DNA of 64,000 nucleotides from Hydrogenophaga sp. Root209 (GTDB taxonomy: Bacteria; Pseudomonadota; Gammaproteobacteria; Burkholderiales; Burkholderiaceae_C), in NCBI RefSeq assembly GCF_001428625.1, contig NZ_LMIE01000032.1, positions 62,001 through 126,000 of the forward strand. The letters are read 5' to 3'. Within the stretch, counting starts at the first letter, position 1; every line of letters begins with the position of its first letter. Of this stretch, positions 9,834 through 18,371 are shown in pieces. The position numbers and the translations under genes are program-made. Below the pieces are notes generated by a model that was given only the letters and a program-made list of their open reading frames with translations, did no database searches and was not told the DNA's origin.

Positions 9834-10268
9834 TCACTTGCCGGCGGGAGGCATGGCGGCACCCGGCACGCGCTGCATCATCATTTCCATCATGGTCTGC
9901 ATCATGTCCATTCGCATCTCCATCATCTGCTGCTGCTTGGCCGGGTCCATGGGCATGTTCTTCATTCCCGCCATTCCCGGCATTTCGTGCATACCCCCCA
10001 TGCCCTTCATGCCGCTCATCATCGCCATGCCCTGGTGCATGACCTTCATGTGCTCGTCCATCAGTGCCTGCCGCTCCGCGGGAGTCTTGGCGCTCATCAT
10101 CTTGTCGCGCATGGCCTGCATGCGATCGTGCATGGCAGAAGGTGCCGCAGCGACACGCTCGTCGGCGCTTGCCGCCGACATGGGGCTCGTGCTCGGTGTT
10201 TTCGGATTCGCGCATGCCGTCAGGAGGACAGCGGTGGAAAGCGCAAGGATGGCGTTGATTGTTTTCAT
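9834..10268 (-). CDS. Methionine-rich lipoprotein, probable periplasmic copper binder
   Basis: A 144-residue protein with a lipobox (LLTAC, Cys about residue 19) and a mature part dominated by methionine. The stretch from about residue 60 has repeated MxGM, MxxM and MMEMRMD motifs with interspersed His, like methionine-rich copper-binding segments. ATG 10268 is chosen because it opens the lipoprotein signal; the longer reading from 10346 is not signal-like. It is probably anchored to a membrane facing the periplasm, where Met clusters can hold Cu(I) for the oxidase encoded just downstream. No named family is recognised. Confidence 0.75.
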   Translation of the reverse strand: MKTINAILALSTAVLLTACANPKTPSTSPMSAASADERVAAAPSAMHDRMQAMRDKMMSAKTPAERQALMDEHMKVMHQGMAMMSGMKGMGGMHEMPGMAGMKNMPMDPAKQQQMMEMRMDMMQTMMEMMMQRVPGAAMPPAGK

Positions 10269-10397
10269 GGTGATGTCCTGTGGATGAATTTGGGAGTCGC
10301 CGGGGCGGCAACAAGATGGCCGAGGCCTGGAAGGGGTGCGGGCCACTGGGGCCGGCCAGAGCGCAGGTGCGCTGATCGCGGTGGCCCGCGATGCGTC

Positions 10398-10805
10398 CTA
10401 AAGCGTCAAGCGATGGGGTCGCACAGCGATGGGCAAGGCCACGTGCGCGGGTCGGTGGGCGAGCACCGGGAGTCGAACGACGGTTGGCGTGGCCACGGAA
10501 GGCGCCCATGCCCGATGCAGCATGCCCACCGGGCTGCCATCGGCGATAGGCTGATCCACCTTGGTGATGGCCAGCGAGGCTTCATCGCAAAACTTCAAGC
10601 ATCCGGCATCGCTGGAGTCGGTTTGTTCGCCGTGATGGGTTTGGGCGACGGGTACGTCCTGTGGCATCGCCGTGAACGAAGAGTGACTGCCTTCGTTCGG
10701 TTCGTTCAGAAGGCACGCATTGGCCACCCCTGCGCCCAACGCAAACAACCACACCGCCAGGATCATCCAGGTGGCATGGCGCAGCGAGCGGCGATACAGG
10801 TGCAT
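10398..10805 (-). CDS. Small exported protein at the head of the copper run, unknown function
   Basis: A 135-residue protein with an N-terminal hydrophobic segment (about residues 12-30, WMILAVWLFALGAGVANAC). The mature part has four cysteines, among them a CLKFC pair near the middle, and a proline/valine/arginine-rich C-terminus without clear secondary structure. Similar small exported proteins with a CxxxC pair precede multicopper oxidase operons in beta- and gammaproteobacteria (CopL-like), but I cannot confirm that relation by eye. It is 129 bases upstream of the Met-rich lipoprotein. The length and the signal segment support a real gene; the function is open. Confidence 0.6.
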   Translation of the reverse strand: MHLYRRSLRHATWMILAVWLFALGAGVANACLLNEPNEGSHSSFTAMPQDVPVAQTHHGEQTDSSDAGCLKFCDEASLAITKVDQPIADGSPVGMLHRAWAPSVATPTVVRLPVLAHRPAHVALPIAVRPHRLTL

Positions 10806-10862
10806 ATCAGTTAGATGAACAGTGGCAACGGTCCAAGGCTAACCCTGGGCGCTTGAACAGCC

Positions 10863-10876
10863 TTGATGCAGATCAA
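10863..10876 (-). promoter_or_regulatory. FNR/ANR-type box upstream of the copper run
   Basis: TTGAT-GCAG-ATCAA is a perfect match to the FNR/ANR half-site pair TTGAT-N4-ATCAA. Its centre lies about 64 bases before the ATG of the small exported protein gene. If it acted as a class II site at -41.5, the transcription start would be near 10828. The -10 candidate in that place is weak (TAGCCT), so activity is uncertain. It suggests the copper genes could respond to oxygen limitation, when Cu(I) is most toxic. Confidence 0.5.
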
Positions 10877-10990
10877 GAAAGCAGGTCAAGATACGATCCC
10901 TAATCGAAACAGTGTGCGACTGGGCTCTACGTCGGTCGGTTCGTCACCGAACAGACCAGCTCGCTGCCATGGCGGTGACGGCATGTCCCC

Positions 10991-11533
10991 TCAGTGAGCG
11001 TCATGGTGAACGTGAACGCCGCGCATCCAGGCCATGAGGTCGATGGGGCTGGAGGTGCCGGCGCTGGTTGCCTCTGCCTGAGCACGGGACTTCTTGAGCT
11101 GCGGCTTTTGATGTGGTTGGTGTTGGGTCAGGCTGCCGCGCGATAGCTTGTCCAGGATCGCGCAGTGAGGCTGCTCGTTGCCGTGGCAGGCCTTCACCAA
11201 GACCGAGAGCCCGTCCATCATCTGTTCGATTTCACGCCGCTTATCTTCCAGGTCCGCCAGGTGACGTTGCGCCACGGCCTTCACCTCGCGGCTCGTGCGC
11301 TGTGAATCGCTCCACAGGCCGATGAGCTCGGCGATCTGGGCCACCGAAAACCCCAGATGGCGCGACTGCCGGACGAATCGCAATACCGAGACTTCACGAT
11401 CACCATACAGACGGTAGCCCGCATCGCTGCGCTCTGCCTCAGGCAGCAGGCCGATCTGTTCATAGTGGCGAATCATCTTGGCGGAGACGCCTGCGGCGGC
11501 AGCCGCCTCGCCAATGTTCATCAGAGTGGTCAT
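10991..11533 (-). CDS. cueR: CueR-type MerR-family copper-responsive regulator
   Basis: A 180-residue regulator, longer than the usual 130-140. The MerR winged helix is at about residues 5-75 (NIGEAAAAAGVSAKMIRHYE, GYRLYGDREV). A dimerisation helix and a CueR-like metal loop follow (KACHGNEQPHCAIL, two cysteines separated by seven residues). A basic Gln/Ser-rich tail of about 45 residues ends in HVHHDAH, a likely extra metal-binding tail. The start is supported by GGAG before ATG 11533. It probably activates the divergent copA and its own unit by bending long-spacer promoters when Cu(I) binds. It is downstream of the small CopZ-like gene. Confidence 0.88.
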   Translation of the reverse strand: MTTLMNIGEAAAAAGVSAKMIRHYEQIGLLPEAERSDAGYRLYGDREVSVLRFVRQSRHLGFSVAQIAELIGLWSDSQRTSREVKAVAQRHLADLEDKRREIEQMMDGLSVLVKACHGNEQPHCAILDKLSRGSLTQHQPHQKPQLKKSRAQAEATSAGTSSPIDLMAWMRGVHVHHDAH

Positions 11534-11633
11534 GGTGCGCTCCGGAGTTTGAATGACTCCAACGGTCGAAGGATGTAGCTTGTCATGGTGGGAAGGTCAA
11601 GGCCCTCACCGGGAGGGCCCTGAGGAGCGGGGT

Positions 11634-11825
11634 TCAAAGGGTTGGATAGCCAGCCTCAGCCAGCGCTTCGACCAGAACATCGCGGTCTTCACCGCTTTTC
11701 ACCGTGATCAGACGTCGCGGAAGATCGACCTGTATCTCGCATGCGGGATCAACCAGTTTCAGGGTGACGTTCACCTTGGAAGCGCAGTGGCCGCAGGTCA
11801 TGGCGGGGAGGTGGAATTCGTGCAT
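11634..11825 (-). CDS. copZ: CopZ-like copper chaperone (single HMA domain)
   Basis: A 63-residue protein that is just one HMA fold, with the metal site MTCGHC (about residues 9-14) and the ending EALAEAGYPTL. It should carry Cu(+) in the cytoplasm and pass it to CopA or CueR. GGAG precedes its ATG. It is the first gene of the minus-strand unit that includes cueR, directly under the first CueR-like dyad and divergent from copA. Confidence 0.87.
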   Translation of the reverse strand: MHEFHLPAMTCGHCASKVNVTLKLVDPACEIQVDLPRRLITVKSGEDRDVLVEALAEAGYPTL

Positions 11826-11858
11826 GGATGACTCCGTAAAAGGGTTGAGGGAACCCGC

Positions 11859-11889
11859 ACTGTGGGTATTGCCACGGTGGCAGTGTCAA
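11859..11889 (-). promoter_or_regulatory. CueR-regulated promoter of copZ-cueR
   Basis: On the minus strand, TTGACA (11884-11889) and CACAGT (11859-11864) are separated by 19 bases, the over-long spacing of MerR-family promoters. The spacer carries the dyad TGCCAC-G-GTGGCA (11870-11882), a core close to known proteobacterial CueR sites. Copper-bound CueR would untwist this spacer to allow transcription of copZ and cueR. Confidence 0.7.
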
Positions 11890-11902
11890 GTCGTATCTGC
11901 CG

Positions 11903-11933
11903 TTGCGCTTGCCACCGTGGCAAGGCCAACCAT
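11903..11933 (+). promoter_or_regulatory. CueR-regulated promoter of copA
   Basis: A 17-bp perfect dyad, CTTGCCAC-C-GTGGCAAG (11908-11924), lies 40 bases before copA. Weak hexamers TTGCGC (11903-11908) and AACCAT (11928-11933) flank it with 19-base spacing on the plus strand. It is the mirror counterpart of the copZ-cueR dyad, so each direction has its own operator. The hexamers are poor matches and their exact placement is uncertain; the dyad itself is clear. Confidence 0.65.
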
Positions 11934-11963
11934 TCGCTCCACCCACAACCCCTGGAGTGCCTC

Positions 11964-14159
11964 ATGAACACCGCCACCTTGTCGCTCATCGAGCATCAGT
12001 TTCCCATCGAAGGCATGACCTGCGCCTCTTGTGTGGGCCGCGTCGAAAAGGCCTTGAAAGCCGTTGCCGGCGTAAAGGAAGTCAGCGTCAACCTGGCCAC
12101 CGAACGGGCCACGGTGAACGCCGCTGCTTCCACTCTGCCTGCCAGCCTGGTGGCTGCGGTGCAAAAGGCAGGCTACAGCGTGGGCAAGGAACCCAGCGTG
12201 GATCAGGGAGCACAGCCCACAAGAAGCAAAGGCGAGCCCTGGTGGCCTGTCGCGCTCGCCGCTTTGCTGTCGCTGCCCTTGGTGCTGCCCATGATTGCCA
12301 TGCTGTTCGGCTCTGACTGGACGATCAATGGCTGGTTGCAGCTCGCGCTGGCCACGCCCGTTCAGTTCTGGCTGGGCGCGCGCTTCTACCGCGCGGGCTG
12401 GAAGGCCCTGCGTGCAGGTGCCGGCAACATGGACCTGTTGGTGGCCCTGGGCACCAGCGCCGGATATGGACTGAGTGTGTATCTGCTGTTCAAGCACGCC
12501 GAACACGGCATGCCGCACCTGTACTTTGAAGCATCGGCAGTGATCATCACGCTGGTGCTGCTGGGCAAATGGCTGGAGTCACGCGCCAAACGCCAGACCA
12601 CGGCCGCCATCGCCGCCCTCAATGCGCTCAAGCCCGAGGTGGCGCGCGTGCGCATGCCCTATGGCGATGTGGACGTCGCCATTGCACAGGTAAAGGTGGG
12701 TGACACCGTGGTCATTCGCCCGGGTGAGCGCATTCCGGTGGATGGTGTGGTCACCATAGGCTCCAGCCAGGTGGACGAATCGCTGATCACGGGCGAGAGC
12801 CTTCCGGTGGCCAAACACGCGGGCGACAAAGTCACCGGCGGCGCCGTCAATGCCGAGGGACTGCTGCTGGTGGAGACCACTGCGGTGGGTGCCGAGTCCA
12901 CGCTCTCGCGTATCGTGCGCATGGTCGAATCGGCCCAGGCGAAGAAAGCCCCGATCCAGCGAATCGTGGACCGGGTGAGCGCCATCTTTGTGCCGGTGGT
13001 CCTGCTGATCGCCGCACTCACCCTGCTGGGCTGGGGCCTGACCACCGGAAACTGGGAGCAGGCCATTTTGAACGCGGTGGCGGTGCTGGTGATCGCCTGT
13101 CCTTGTGCACTGGGCCTGGCGACACCGACCGCCATCATGGCGGGCACCGGGGTGGCCGCTCGCCAGGGCATCCTGATCAAGGATGCCGAAGCGCTGGAGG
13201 TCGCGCATCGCATCGACACCGTCGCGTTCGACAAGACGGGCACGCTCACCGAAGGCAAGCCCACGCTGGTCGCGGCGGTGGCGGCCCCCGGCCACGACGA
13301 TGAGTTGCTGTCCTGGAGTGCCGCGATCCAGGCGGGTAGCGAGCACCCGCTGGCACGCGCCGTGATGAACGCCGCTGAAGAGGCCGGCCTCGCCTTGCTC
13401 TCCGCCGCCAAGGTGAGCGCCGTGCCGGGGCGCGGCATGTCGGCGGAGGTGCAGGGCCGTGCATTGCGTCTGGGCAGTCCACGCTACATGCAGGAGTTGG
13501 GCGTGGACACCTCGGCGCTGGCCGAACCCGCCCGCCGGCTTGAAGACGAGGGGCGCACGGTGTCCTGGCTTGCCGACGTGACGAAAGCACCAGCGCTGGT
13601 GGGCATGCTGGCCTTTGGCGATGCCCCCAAGGCCAGCGCCATCACAGCCATTCAGAGCCTGCAGGCTTTGGGCATTCGCACCGTGATGGTCACTGGCGAC
13701 AACCGGGGCAGCGCGCGCTCGGTGGGGCGTGTGCTGGGCATCGACCACATCGAAGCAGAGGTGTTGCCCGCAGACAAGGCGGCCATCGTGAACCGGCTCA
13801 AGGAAGGTGGCCGCTCGGTGGCGATGGTGGGCGACGGGATCAACGACGCCCCGGCGCTGGCCTCGGCCGACGTGGGCATCGCCATGTCCACTGGCACCGA
13901 CGTGGCCATGCACGCCGCCGGCATCACCCTGATGCGGGGCGACCCTGCGTTGGTGGCCGACGCGATCGACATCTCGCGCCGAACCTACCGCAAGATCCGC
14001 CAGAACCTGTTTTGGGCCTTTGCCTACAACGTGATCGGCATTCCGCTGGCAGTGGCAGGTTTGCTGAACCCGGTGGTGGCCGGTGCGGCCATGGCGTTGA
14101 GCAGCGTGAGCGTGGTGAGCAATGCGCTGCTGCTGGGGGGTTGGCGGTCGAAAAGATAG
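11964..14159 (+). CDS. copA: Cu(+)-exporting P1B-type ATPase CopA
   Basis: A 731-residue inner-membrane Cu(+) pump. One HMA domain lies at about residues 12-75 with the site GMTCASC. Then come two membrane helices, the actuator TGES, the CPC site in [11 protein letters not shown], the phosphorylated Asp in DKTGTLTEG, the nucleotide-binding GSEHPLA motif with the conserved His, and [10 protein letters not shown]. It ends with helices 7 and 8 ([27 protein letters not shown]), which carry the usual Asn, Met and Ser ligands. ATG 11964 is chosen because the HMA domain follows it and the longer reading would cross the CueR dyad. It is divergent from copZ-cueR. Confidence 0.95.
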   Translation: MNTATLSLIEHQFPIEGMTCASCVGRVEKALKAVAGVKEVSVNLATERATVNAAASTLPASLVAAVQKAGYSVGKEPSVDQGAQPTRSKGEPWWPVALAALLSLPLVLPMIAMLFGSDWTINGWLQLALATPVQFWLGARFYRAGWKALRAGAGNMDLLVALGTSAGYGLSVYLLFKHAEHGMPHLYFEASAVIITLVLLGKWLESRAKRQTTAAIAALNALKPEVARVRMPYGDVDVAIAQVKVGDTVVIRPGERIPVDGVVTIGSSQVDESLITGESLPVAKHAGDKVTGGAVNAEGLLLVETTAVGAESTLSRIVRMVESAQAKKAPIQRIVDRVSAIFVPVVLLIAALTLLGWGLTTGNWEQAILNAVAVLVIACPCALGLATPTAIMAGTGVAARQGILIKDAEALEVAHRIDTVAFDKTGTLTEGKPTLVAAVAAPGHDDELLSWSAAIQAGSEHPLARAVMNAAEEAGLALLSAAKVSAVPGRGMSAEVQGRALRLGSPRYMQELGVDTSALAEPARRLEDEGRTVSWLADVTKAPALVGMLAFGDAPKASAITAIQSLQALGIRTVMVTGDNRGSARSVGRVLGIDHIEAEVLPADKAAIVNRLKEGGRSVAMVGDGINDAPALASADVGIAMSTGTDVAMHAAGITLMRGDPALVADAIDISRRTYRKIRQNLFWAFAYNVIGIPLAVAGLLNPVVAGAAMALSSVSVVSNALLLGGWRSKR

Positions 14160-14300
14160 ATTGACGTACAAATCAATCGGCTGATGGGCCTTCGCGCACG
14201 CGGTTCGTTTGTGAGCCGAACCTCGTCTCGACACTGTTGTGCGAGGTATACATACATTGCTACGGGTCCAATGGCCCACTTTTGGCCCACCGGAAACGAC

Positions 14301-14322
14301 TACGCCACCCGAAGGTGGCGTA
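14301..14322 (-). terminator. Hairpin with UUCG loop downstream of tRNA-Val
   Basis: Arms 14301-14309 and 14314-14322 pair perfectly over 9 bp (TACGCCACC / GGTGGCGTA). Read on the minus strand the loop is TTCG, a very stable tetraloop. It lies 25 bases beyond the tRNA 3' end. The following bases are only moderately T-rich, so termination is plausible but not certain. A near-palindrome TTGTCATGTATGACAA (14328-14343) sits between hairpin and tRNA. The rest of 14160-14300 shows nothing recognisable. Confidence 0.5.
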
Positions 14323-14346
14323 AAGCGTTGTCATGTATGACAAATT

Positions 14347-14421
14347 TGGTGGGCGGTGCAGGGTTCGAACCTGCGACCCCTGCCGTGTGAAGGCAGTGCT
14401 CTACCACTGAGCTAACCGCCC
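14347..14421 (-). tRNA. tRNA-Val (anticodon CAC)
   Basis: On the minus strand the sequence folds into a full cloverleaf. Acceptor GGGCGGT pairs with ACCGCCC, the anticodon arm CTGCC/GGCAG holds loop TTCACAC giving anticodon CAC, and the T loop is TTCGAAC. The 3' CCA is genome-encoded (14347-14349 as TGG on the plus strand). It decodes GUG. The gene lies between the copper region and dnaQ and is read in the same direction as dnaQ. Confidence 0.95.
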
Positions 14422-14468
14422 GATCGAATCAATGATGCAACAAGGCATCGATCGATCGGAAGCCTCAG

Positions 14469-14496
14469 ATTATAGCCAGGTTTTCAGTGCTTTCAG
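14469..14496 (-). promoter_or_regulatory. Promoter of tRNA-Val
   Basis: On the minus strand a perfect TATAAT (14469-14474) is preceded by CTGAAA (14491-14496) with 16-base spacing. Transcription would start near 14462, leaving a 5' leader of about 40 bases. The promoter overlaps the last codon of dnaQ. Confidence 0.6.
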
Positions 14497-15200
14497 GCGA
14501 CTGCGAGCGAACGCCACACGGTTTTTCCTTTGCTGGCCTTGTCCAGGTCGGCCAGCACGCCGTCGTGGGCTTGCGTCTCGTGCTCGTTCGCACGCAGCAC
14601 CGGCAGCTCGAATCGGCTCAAGTCCAACGTCTCGGTCAGACCGTTCTCATCGGGTGCGTCACCCAGGTCCATGAGCAAGGCATCCTGGCCCCGCGTCATG
14701 TTGATGTAGACGTCAGCGAGCAGCTCGGCGTCGAGCAGCGCGCCGTGCAGCGTGCGGCCCGAGTTGTCCACGCCCAGGCGATCGCACAGGGCGTCCAGGC
14801 CATTGCGTTTGCCCGGGAACATTTCCTTGGCCATCACCAGGCTGTCGGTCACCTGGCCAATCACGGTCTTGATGGGCGGGCGGCCCAGCCGGTCGAGCTC
14901 CTTGTTGAGGAAGCTGATGTCGAACGGCGCGTTGTGGATGATCAGCTCGGCGTCGCGCAGGTACTCCAGCAGTTCGTCGGCGATGGCTGCGAACTTGGGT
15001 TTGTCACGCAGGAACTCGTTGCTGATGCCGTGCACCTTGAGCGCGTCCTCGTGGCTGTCGCGCTCGGGGTTCACGTAGAAATGCAGGTTGTTGCCGGTGA
15101 GCTTGCGGTTGAGCAGTTCCACACAGCCGATCTCGATGATCCGGTCGCCGTTGTCGGCGGACAGGCCGGTGGTTTCGGTGTCGAGGACGATCTGGCGCAT
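14493..15200 (-). CDS. dnaQ: DNA polymerase III epsilon subunit (3'-5' proofreading exonuclease)
   Basis: A 235-residue DnaQ with the three exonuclease motifs: DTETTGL (about residues 7-13), HNAPFDISFLNKEL (about 95-108) and HGALLDAELLADVY (about 155-168). It removes misincorporated bases within the replicative polymerase core. ATG 15200 overlaps the stop of the ferredoxin gene by one base, so it appears to be translated with the ISC operon tail. The longer reading from 15281 has no family sequence in its first 27 residues. It is followed by tRNA-Val in the same direction. Confidence 0.95.
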   Translation of the reverse strand: MRQIVLDTETTGLSADNGDRIIEIGCVELLNRKLTGNNLHFYVNPERDSHEDALKVHGISNEFLRDKPKFAAIADELLEYLRDAELIIHNAPFDISFLNKELDRLGRPPIKTVIGQVTDSLVMAKEMFPGKRNGLDALCDRLGVDNSGRTLHGALLDAELLADVYINMTRGQDALLMDLGDAPDENGLTETLDLSRFELPVLRANEHETQAHDGVLADLDKASKGKTVWRSLAVA

Positions 15201-15538
15201 CAGTGGAGTTCCTTCGCGTGGTTGATCGAGTACTTGGGAATTTCCACGGTCACATCGTTCTGCGCCAGGATGGCTTGACACGAGAGGCGAGAATTTGGCT
15301 CCAGACCCCAGGCACGATCGAGCAGGTCTTCTTCGGTCTCGTCGAGTTCGTTCAAGCTGTTGAAACCCTCACGCACGATCACGTGGCAGGTGGTGCAGGC
15401 AGCGCTCATGTCGCAGGCGTGCTCGATGTTGATCTTGTTGTCCAGCAGAGCCTCACAGATCGAGGTGCCGGCGGGCGCCGAGATGCTGGCGCCCTGGGGG
15501 CAGTATTCGGGGTGGGGCAGGATTTTGATGATGGGCAT
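15200..15538 (-). CDS. fdx: ISC-type [2Fe-2S] ferredoxin
   Basis: A 112-residue adrenodoxin-type ferredoxin. Cluster ligands are visible in the pattern C-x5-C-x2-C (HACDMSAACTTCHV, about residues 39-52) and a fourth Cys in RLSCQAI (near residue 86). It supplies electrons for cluster assembly on IscU. It is the last member of the isc operon, 5 bases after hscA, and overlaps dnaQ by one base. Confidence 0.95.
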   Translation of the reverse strand: MPIIKILPHPEYCPQGASISAPAGTSICEALLDNKINIEHACDMSAACTTCHVIVREGFNSLNELDETEEDLLDRAWGLEPNSRLSCQAILAQNDVTVEIPKYSINHAKELH

Positions 15539-15543
15539 GGGGT

Positions 15544-17415
15544 TCAGACTTCTTCGAGTTTCTTGCCGGACAGGGCTTGCCGGATGCCGCGGTTCATGCG
15601 CAGGGCCGCGAACGCTTCCGTGCCCTTGGCCAAGGCCGTGGTCGCGGCCTCGATGGTGGCGGCCTCGGTGCTGCCCAAGGACTGTGTCAATGATTCGATG
15701 AGGGCGTCGATGCGCTGGCGTTCGTCGGCTTCCAGCAGATCTGCGTCGGCGGCCAGCGCGGTTCGGGTGGCAGCAATCATGCGGTCCGCGTCCACCCGGG
15801 CTTCGACCAACGCACGCGCCTGGATGTCCTGCTGGGCCGTGGCAAAGCTGTCCTGCAGCATGGCGGCAATCTGTTCGTCGCTCAGGCCATAGGCAGGTTT
15901 CACGTCCACCCGAGCCTCCACGCCACTGCCCTGCTCTTTTGCGCTCACCGACAGCAGCCCATCGGCGTCCACCGTGAAGGTCACGCGGATGCGTGCCGCA
16001 CCGGCCACCATGGGCGGAATACCGCGCAGCTCGAAGCGCGCGAGGCTGCGGCAGTCGGCCACGAGGTCGCGTTCTCCTTGCACCACATGCAGCGCCAGCG
16101 CGGTCTGGCCATCCTGGTAGGTGGTGAAGTCCTGTGCGAGCGCGGTGGGGATCGAGCTGTTGCGTGGCACGATGCGCTCGACGAGGCCACCCATGGTCTC
16201 GATACCCAGCGAGAGCGGGATCACGTCGAGCAGCAGCAAGTCGCCGTCCTTGCTGTTGCCAGCCAGCGCATTGGCCTGGATGGAAGCGCCCAGCGCCACC
16301 ACCTCGTCGGGGTTGAGGTTGGTCAGCGGCTCCTGACCAAAAAATTCACCCACCGTGCGACGCACCACCGGCATGCGGGTCGAGCCGCCGACCATCACCA
16401 CACCCTTCACCGCGTCCTTGGCGATACCGGCATCACGCAGCACCTTGCGCACGGCGGTCATGGTGCGAGCGGTGAGTGTTGTGGTGCAGGCCTCGAAGTC
16501 GGCCGGGGTGACGGGCTGCTCGATGGTCTGACCGGCCACACTGGCGCGGAAGGTTTCGCTGCTGGAAGAAGACAGAGCCTCTTTCACTCGGCGCGCCTCG
16601 GCATGCACAGCGGCGCGTTCCGAGGCATTCAGCGCGGAGCCCACATCGGCTTGAGCCAGCACCCAGGCGGCCAGCGCCTGATCGTAGTCGTCGCCGCCCA
16701 GGGCCGAGTCACCACCGGTGGCCATCACCTCGAACACGCCCTGCGTGAGACGCAGGATGGAAATGTCAAAGGTCCCACCGCCCAGGTCGTAGATGGCGTA
16801 GACGCCTTCCGAACCGTTGTCCAGGCCATAGGCAATGGCAGCGGCCGTGGGCTCGTTGATCAGGCGCAGCACATTGATGCCGGCGAGTTGGGCCGCGTCC
16901 TTGGTGGCCTGGCGCTGTGCATCGTCGAAGTACGCGGGCACGGTGATGACCGCACCATAGAGCTCATCATCAAAGCTGTCCTCGGCCCGGAAACGCAACG
17001 TAGCCAGGATCTCGGCGCTCACCTCCATCGGCGTCTTGCGCCCGGCCACGGTTTCCACCACCGCCATGCCGTCCTGCTCGACCACGTTGTACGAGAGCTT
17101 GTCTACATCGGCCACCTGGGCGCGGCTGCGGCCCATGAGGCGCTTGACCGAACTCACTGTGTTGGCCGGGTCCTGCACCTGTGCAGCCAAGGCCTCGAAG
17201 CCGATTTGACGGCCCGAGCCATCTTGCGCCGGGTCGAGGTAGCGCACGACGCTGGGCAAGATCATGCGGCCGTCGGCGGCGGGCAGGCACTCGGCGATGC
17301 CGTGGCGCACCGCGGCCACCAGCGAATGCGTGGTGCCCAGGTCAATGCCCACCGCCACACGGCGTTGGTGTGGGTCGAGGGATTGGCCAGGTTCGGAAAT
17401 CTGCAGAAGCGCCAT
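15544..17415 (-). CDS. hscA: Hsp70-type chaperone HscA for Fe-S cluster transfer
   Basis: A 623-residue DnaK-like protein. The nucleotide-binding domain shows [13 protein letters not shown] (near residue 22), [24 protein letters not shown] and [14 protein letters not shown]; the substrate domain follows from about residue 395. HscA uses ATP, with HscB, to strip the cluster from IscU by gripping its LPPVK motif, which is present in IscU here. It lies 31 bases after hscB and 5 before fdx. Confidence 0.95.
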   Translation of the reverse strand: MALLQISEPGQSLDPHQRRVAVGIDLGTTHSLVAAVRHGIAECLPAADGRMILPSVVRYLDPAQDGSGRQIGFEALAAQVQDPANTVSSVKRLMGRSRAQVADVDKLSYNVVEQDGMAVVETVAGRKTPMEVSAEILATLRFRAEDSFDDELYGAVITVPAYFDDAQRQATKDAAQLAGINVLRLINEPTAAAIAYGLDNGSEGVYAIYDLGGGTFDISILRLTQGVFEVMATGGDSALGGDDYDQALAAWVLAQADVGSALNASERAAVHAEARRVKEALSSSSSETFRASVAGQTIEQPVTPADFEACTTTLTARTMTAVRKVLRDAGIAKDAVKGVVMVGGSTRMPVVRRTVGEFFGQEPLTNLNPDEVVALGASIQANALAGNSKDGDLLLLDVIPLSLGIETMGGLVERIVPRNSSIPTALAQDFTTYQDGQTALALHVVQGERDLVADCRSLARFELRGIPPMVAGAARIRVTFTVDADGLLSVSAKEQGSGVEARVDVKPAYGLSDEQIAAMLQDSFATAQQDIQARALVEARVDADRMIAATRTALAADADLLEADERQRIDALIESLTQSLGSTEAATIEAATTALAKGTEAFAALRMNRGIRQALSGKKLEEV

Positions 17416-17446
17416 GGGTCACGATCGGTTCAAAGAGGACAGCTGT

Positions 17447-17971
17447 CTATTGTCCCAGCAGATCGATGCGGCTTTCCACATCGCGCGCAAAGCGCTCAAC
17501 GAACATAAGGGCTCTGACCTGGCGGGCCAGCGCGGGCCAGTCGTGCAGCTCGTCGGCCGTCGTCTGCAGAGCTTGCAACATGTCGCGGCGCGCAGCAGCC
17601 ACGTCATCGGCCATGCGCTCCAGGTCCGCCACTGCGCTGGCCTCATCCAGGTCCTCGCGCCACTGCATCTGCTGCATCAGGAAAGCCGCCGGCATGGCGG
17701 TGTTGTTCTCGGCCTGGATCGGCGCGCCGTGCAGCTCGCACAGGTAGGCCGCGCGTTTGAGCGGGTTCTTCAGACGCTGGTAGGCCTCGTTGATCCGCAC
17801 CGACCACTGCATGGCCTGGCGCTGCGTTTGAGCATCGGCGGTGGCAAAACGGTCGGGGTGAGCCTCGCGTTGCAGGTCTTTCCAGCGCGCATCGAGCGCA
17901 GCGCGGTCCACGGCGAACCGGGGGCTCAGGTCGAAGATTTCGAAGTCGGTCGATTGCAGGTTCAGGTTCAT
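17447..17971 (-). CDS. hscB: J-domain co-chaperone HscB
   Basis: A 174-residue protein with a J domain in its first half, including the HPD motif (EAHPDRFAT, about residues 35-43). A C-terminal three-helix domain that contacts IscU follows. Two ATGs compete, 17971 (MNLNLQSTDF) and 17977 (MRMNL); I chose 17971 because family members start at this point, although neither has a clear ribosome site. HscB brings IscU to HscA and stimulates its ATPase. It is 64 bases after iscA. Confidence 0.93.
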   Translation of the reverse strand: MNLNLQSTDFEIFDLSPRFAVDRAALDARWKDLQREAHPDRFATADAQTQRQAMQWSVRINEAYQRLKNPLKRAAYLCELHGAPIQAENNTAMPAAFLMQQMQWREDLDEASAVADLERMADDVAAARRDMLQALQTTADELHDWPALARQVRALMFVERFARDVESRIDLLGQ

Positions 17972-18035
17972 GCGCATGGCAAAACAAAGCCGCCGGCGCT
18001 GAACAGCACGGGCGGCTCGGTGGATGAACGCGTCA

Positions 18036-18359
18036 TCAGATCCTGAAGCTCTCGCCGCAGCCGCACCGGTCGCGCTCGTTCGGATTGTTGAAACGGAAGC
18101 CCTCATTGAGGCCTTCGCGCACGAAGTCGAGCTGCGTGCCATCGATGTAGGCCAGGCTCTTGGGATCGACCAGCACCTTCACGCCGTTGTCTTCAAACAC
18201 CACGTCCTCGGGAGCGATGTCGTCGGCGTACTCCAGCTTGTAGGCCAGACCCGAACAACCAGTGGTCTTCACACCCAGGCGCACGCCCACACCCTTGCCG
18301 CGTTTGGCAATGTAGCGATTGACGTGCCGCGCAGCGGCTTCAGAAATGGAAATGGACAT
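18036..18359 (-). CDS. iscA: A-type iron-sulfur carrier IscA
   Basis: A 107-residue A-type carrier with the three conserved cysteines: one in [15 protein letters not shown] (about residue 35) and two in the C-terminal CGCGESF. It receives iron or clusters and passes [4Fe-4S] units to target enzymes. It is 12 bases downstream of iscU in the isc operon. Confidence 0.95.
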   Translation of the reverse strand: MSISISEAAARHVNRYIAKRGKGVGVRLGVKTTGCSGLAYKLEYADDIAPEDVVFEDNGVKVLVDPKSLAYIDGTQLDFVREGLNEGFRFNNPNERDRCGCGESFRI

Positions 18360-18371
18360 GGCGCCTGCAGC

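Noticed and set aside
8670-10814. 714-codon open frame on the plus strand opposite the multicopper oxidase genes
   Set aside because: It is the antisense of three genes with clear motifs; its His/Arg-rich text mirrors the Met- and Asp-coding strand and matches no family.
10806-10850. Possible CueR dyad upstream of the copper oxidase run (GCCTTGG ... TTGCCACT)
   Set aside because: The two halves are not symmetric and the spacing does not fit a MerR promoter.
14184-14390. Small plus-strand frame ending GGAGFEPATPAV
   Set aside because: This ending is the well-known false translation of a tRNA gene read in antisense; it is not a protein.
14900-15281. Longer dnaQ start at 15281
   Set aside because: The added 27 residues read through the ferredoxin gene and are not part of the family.
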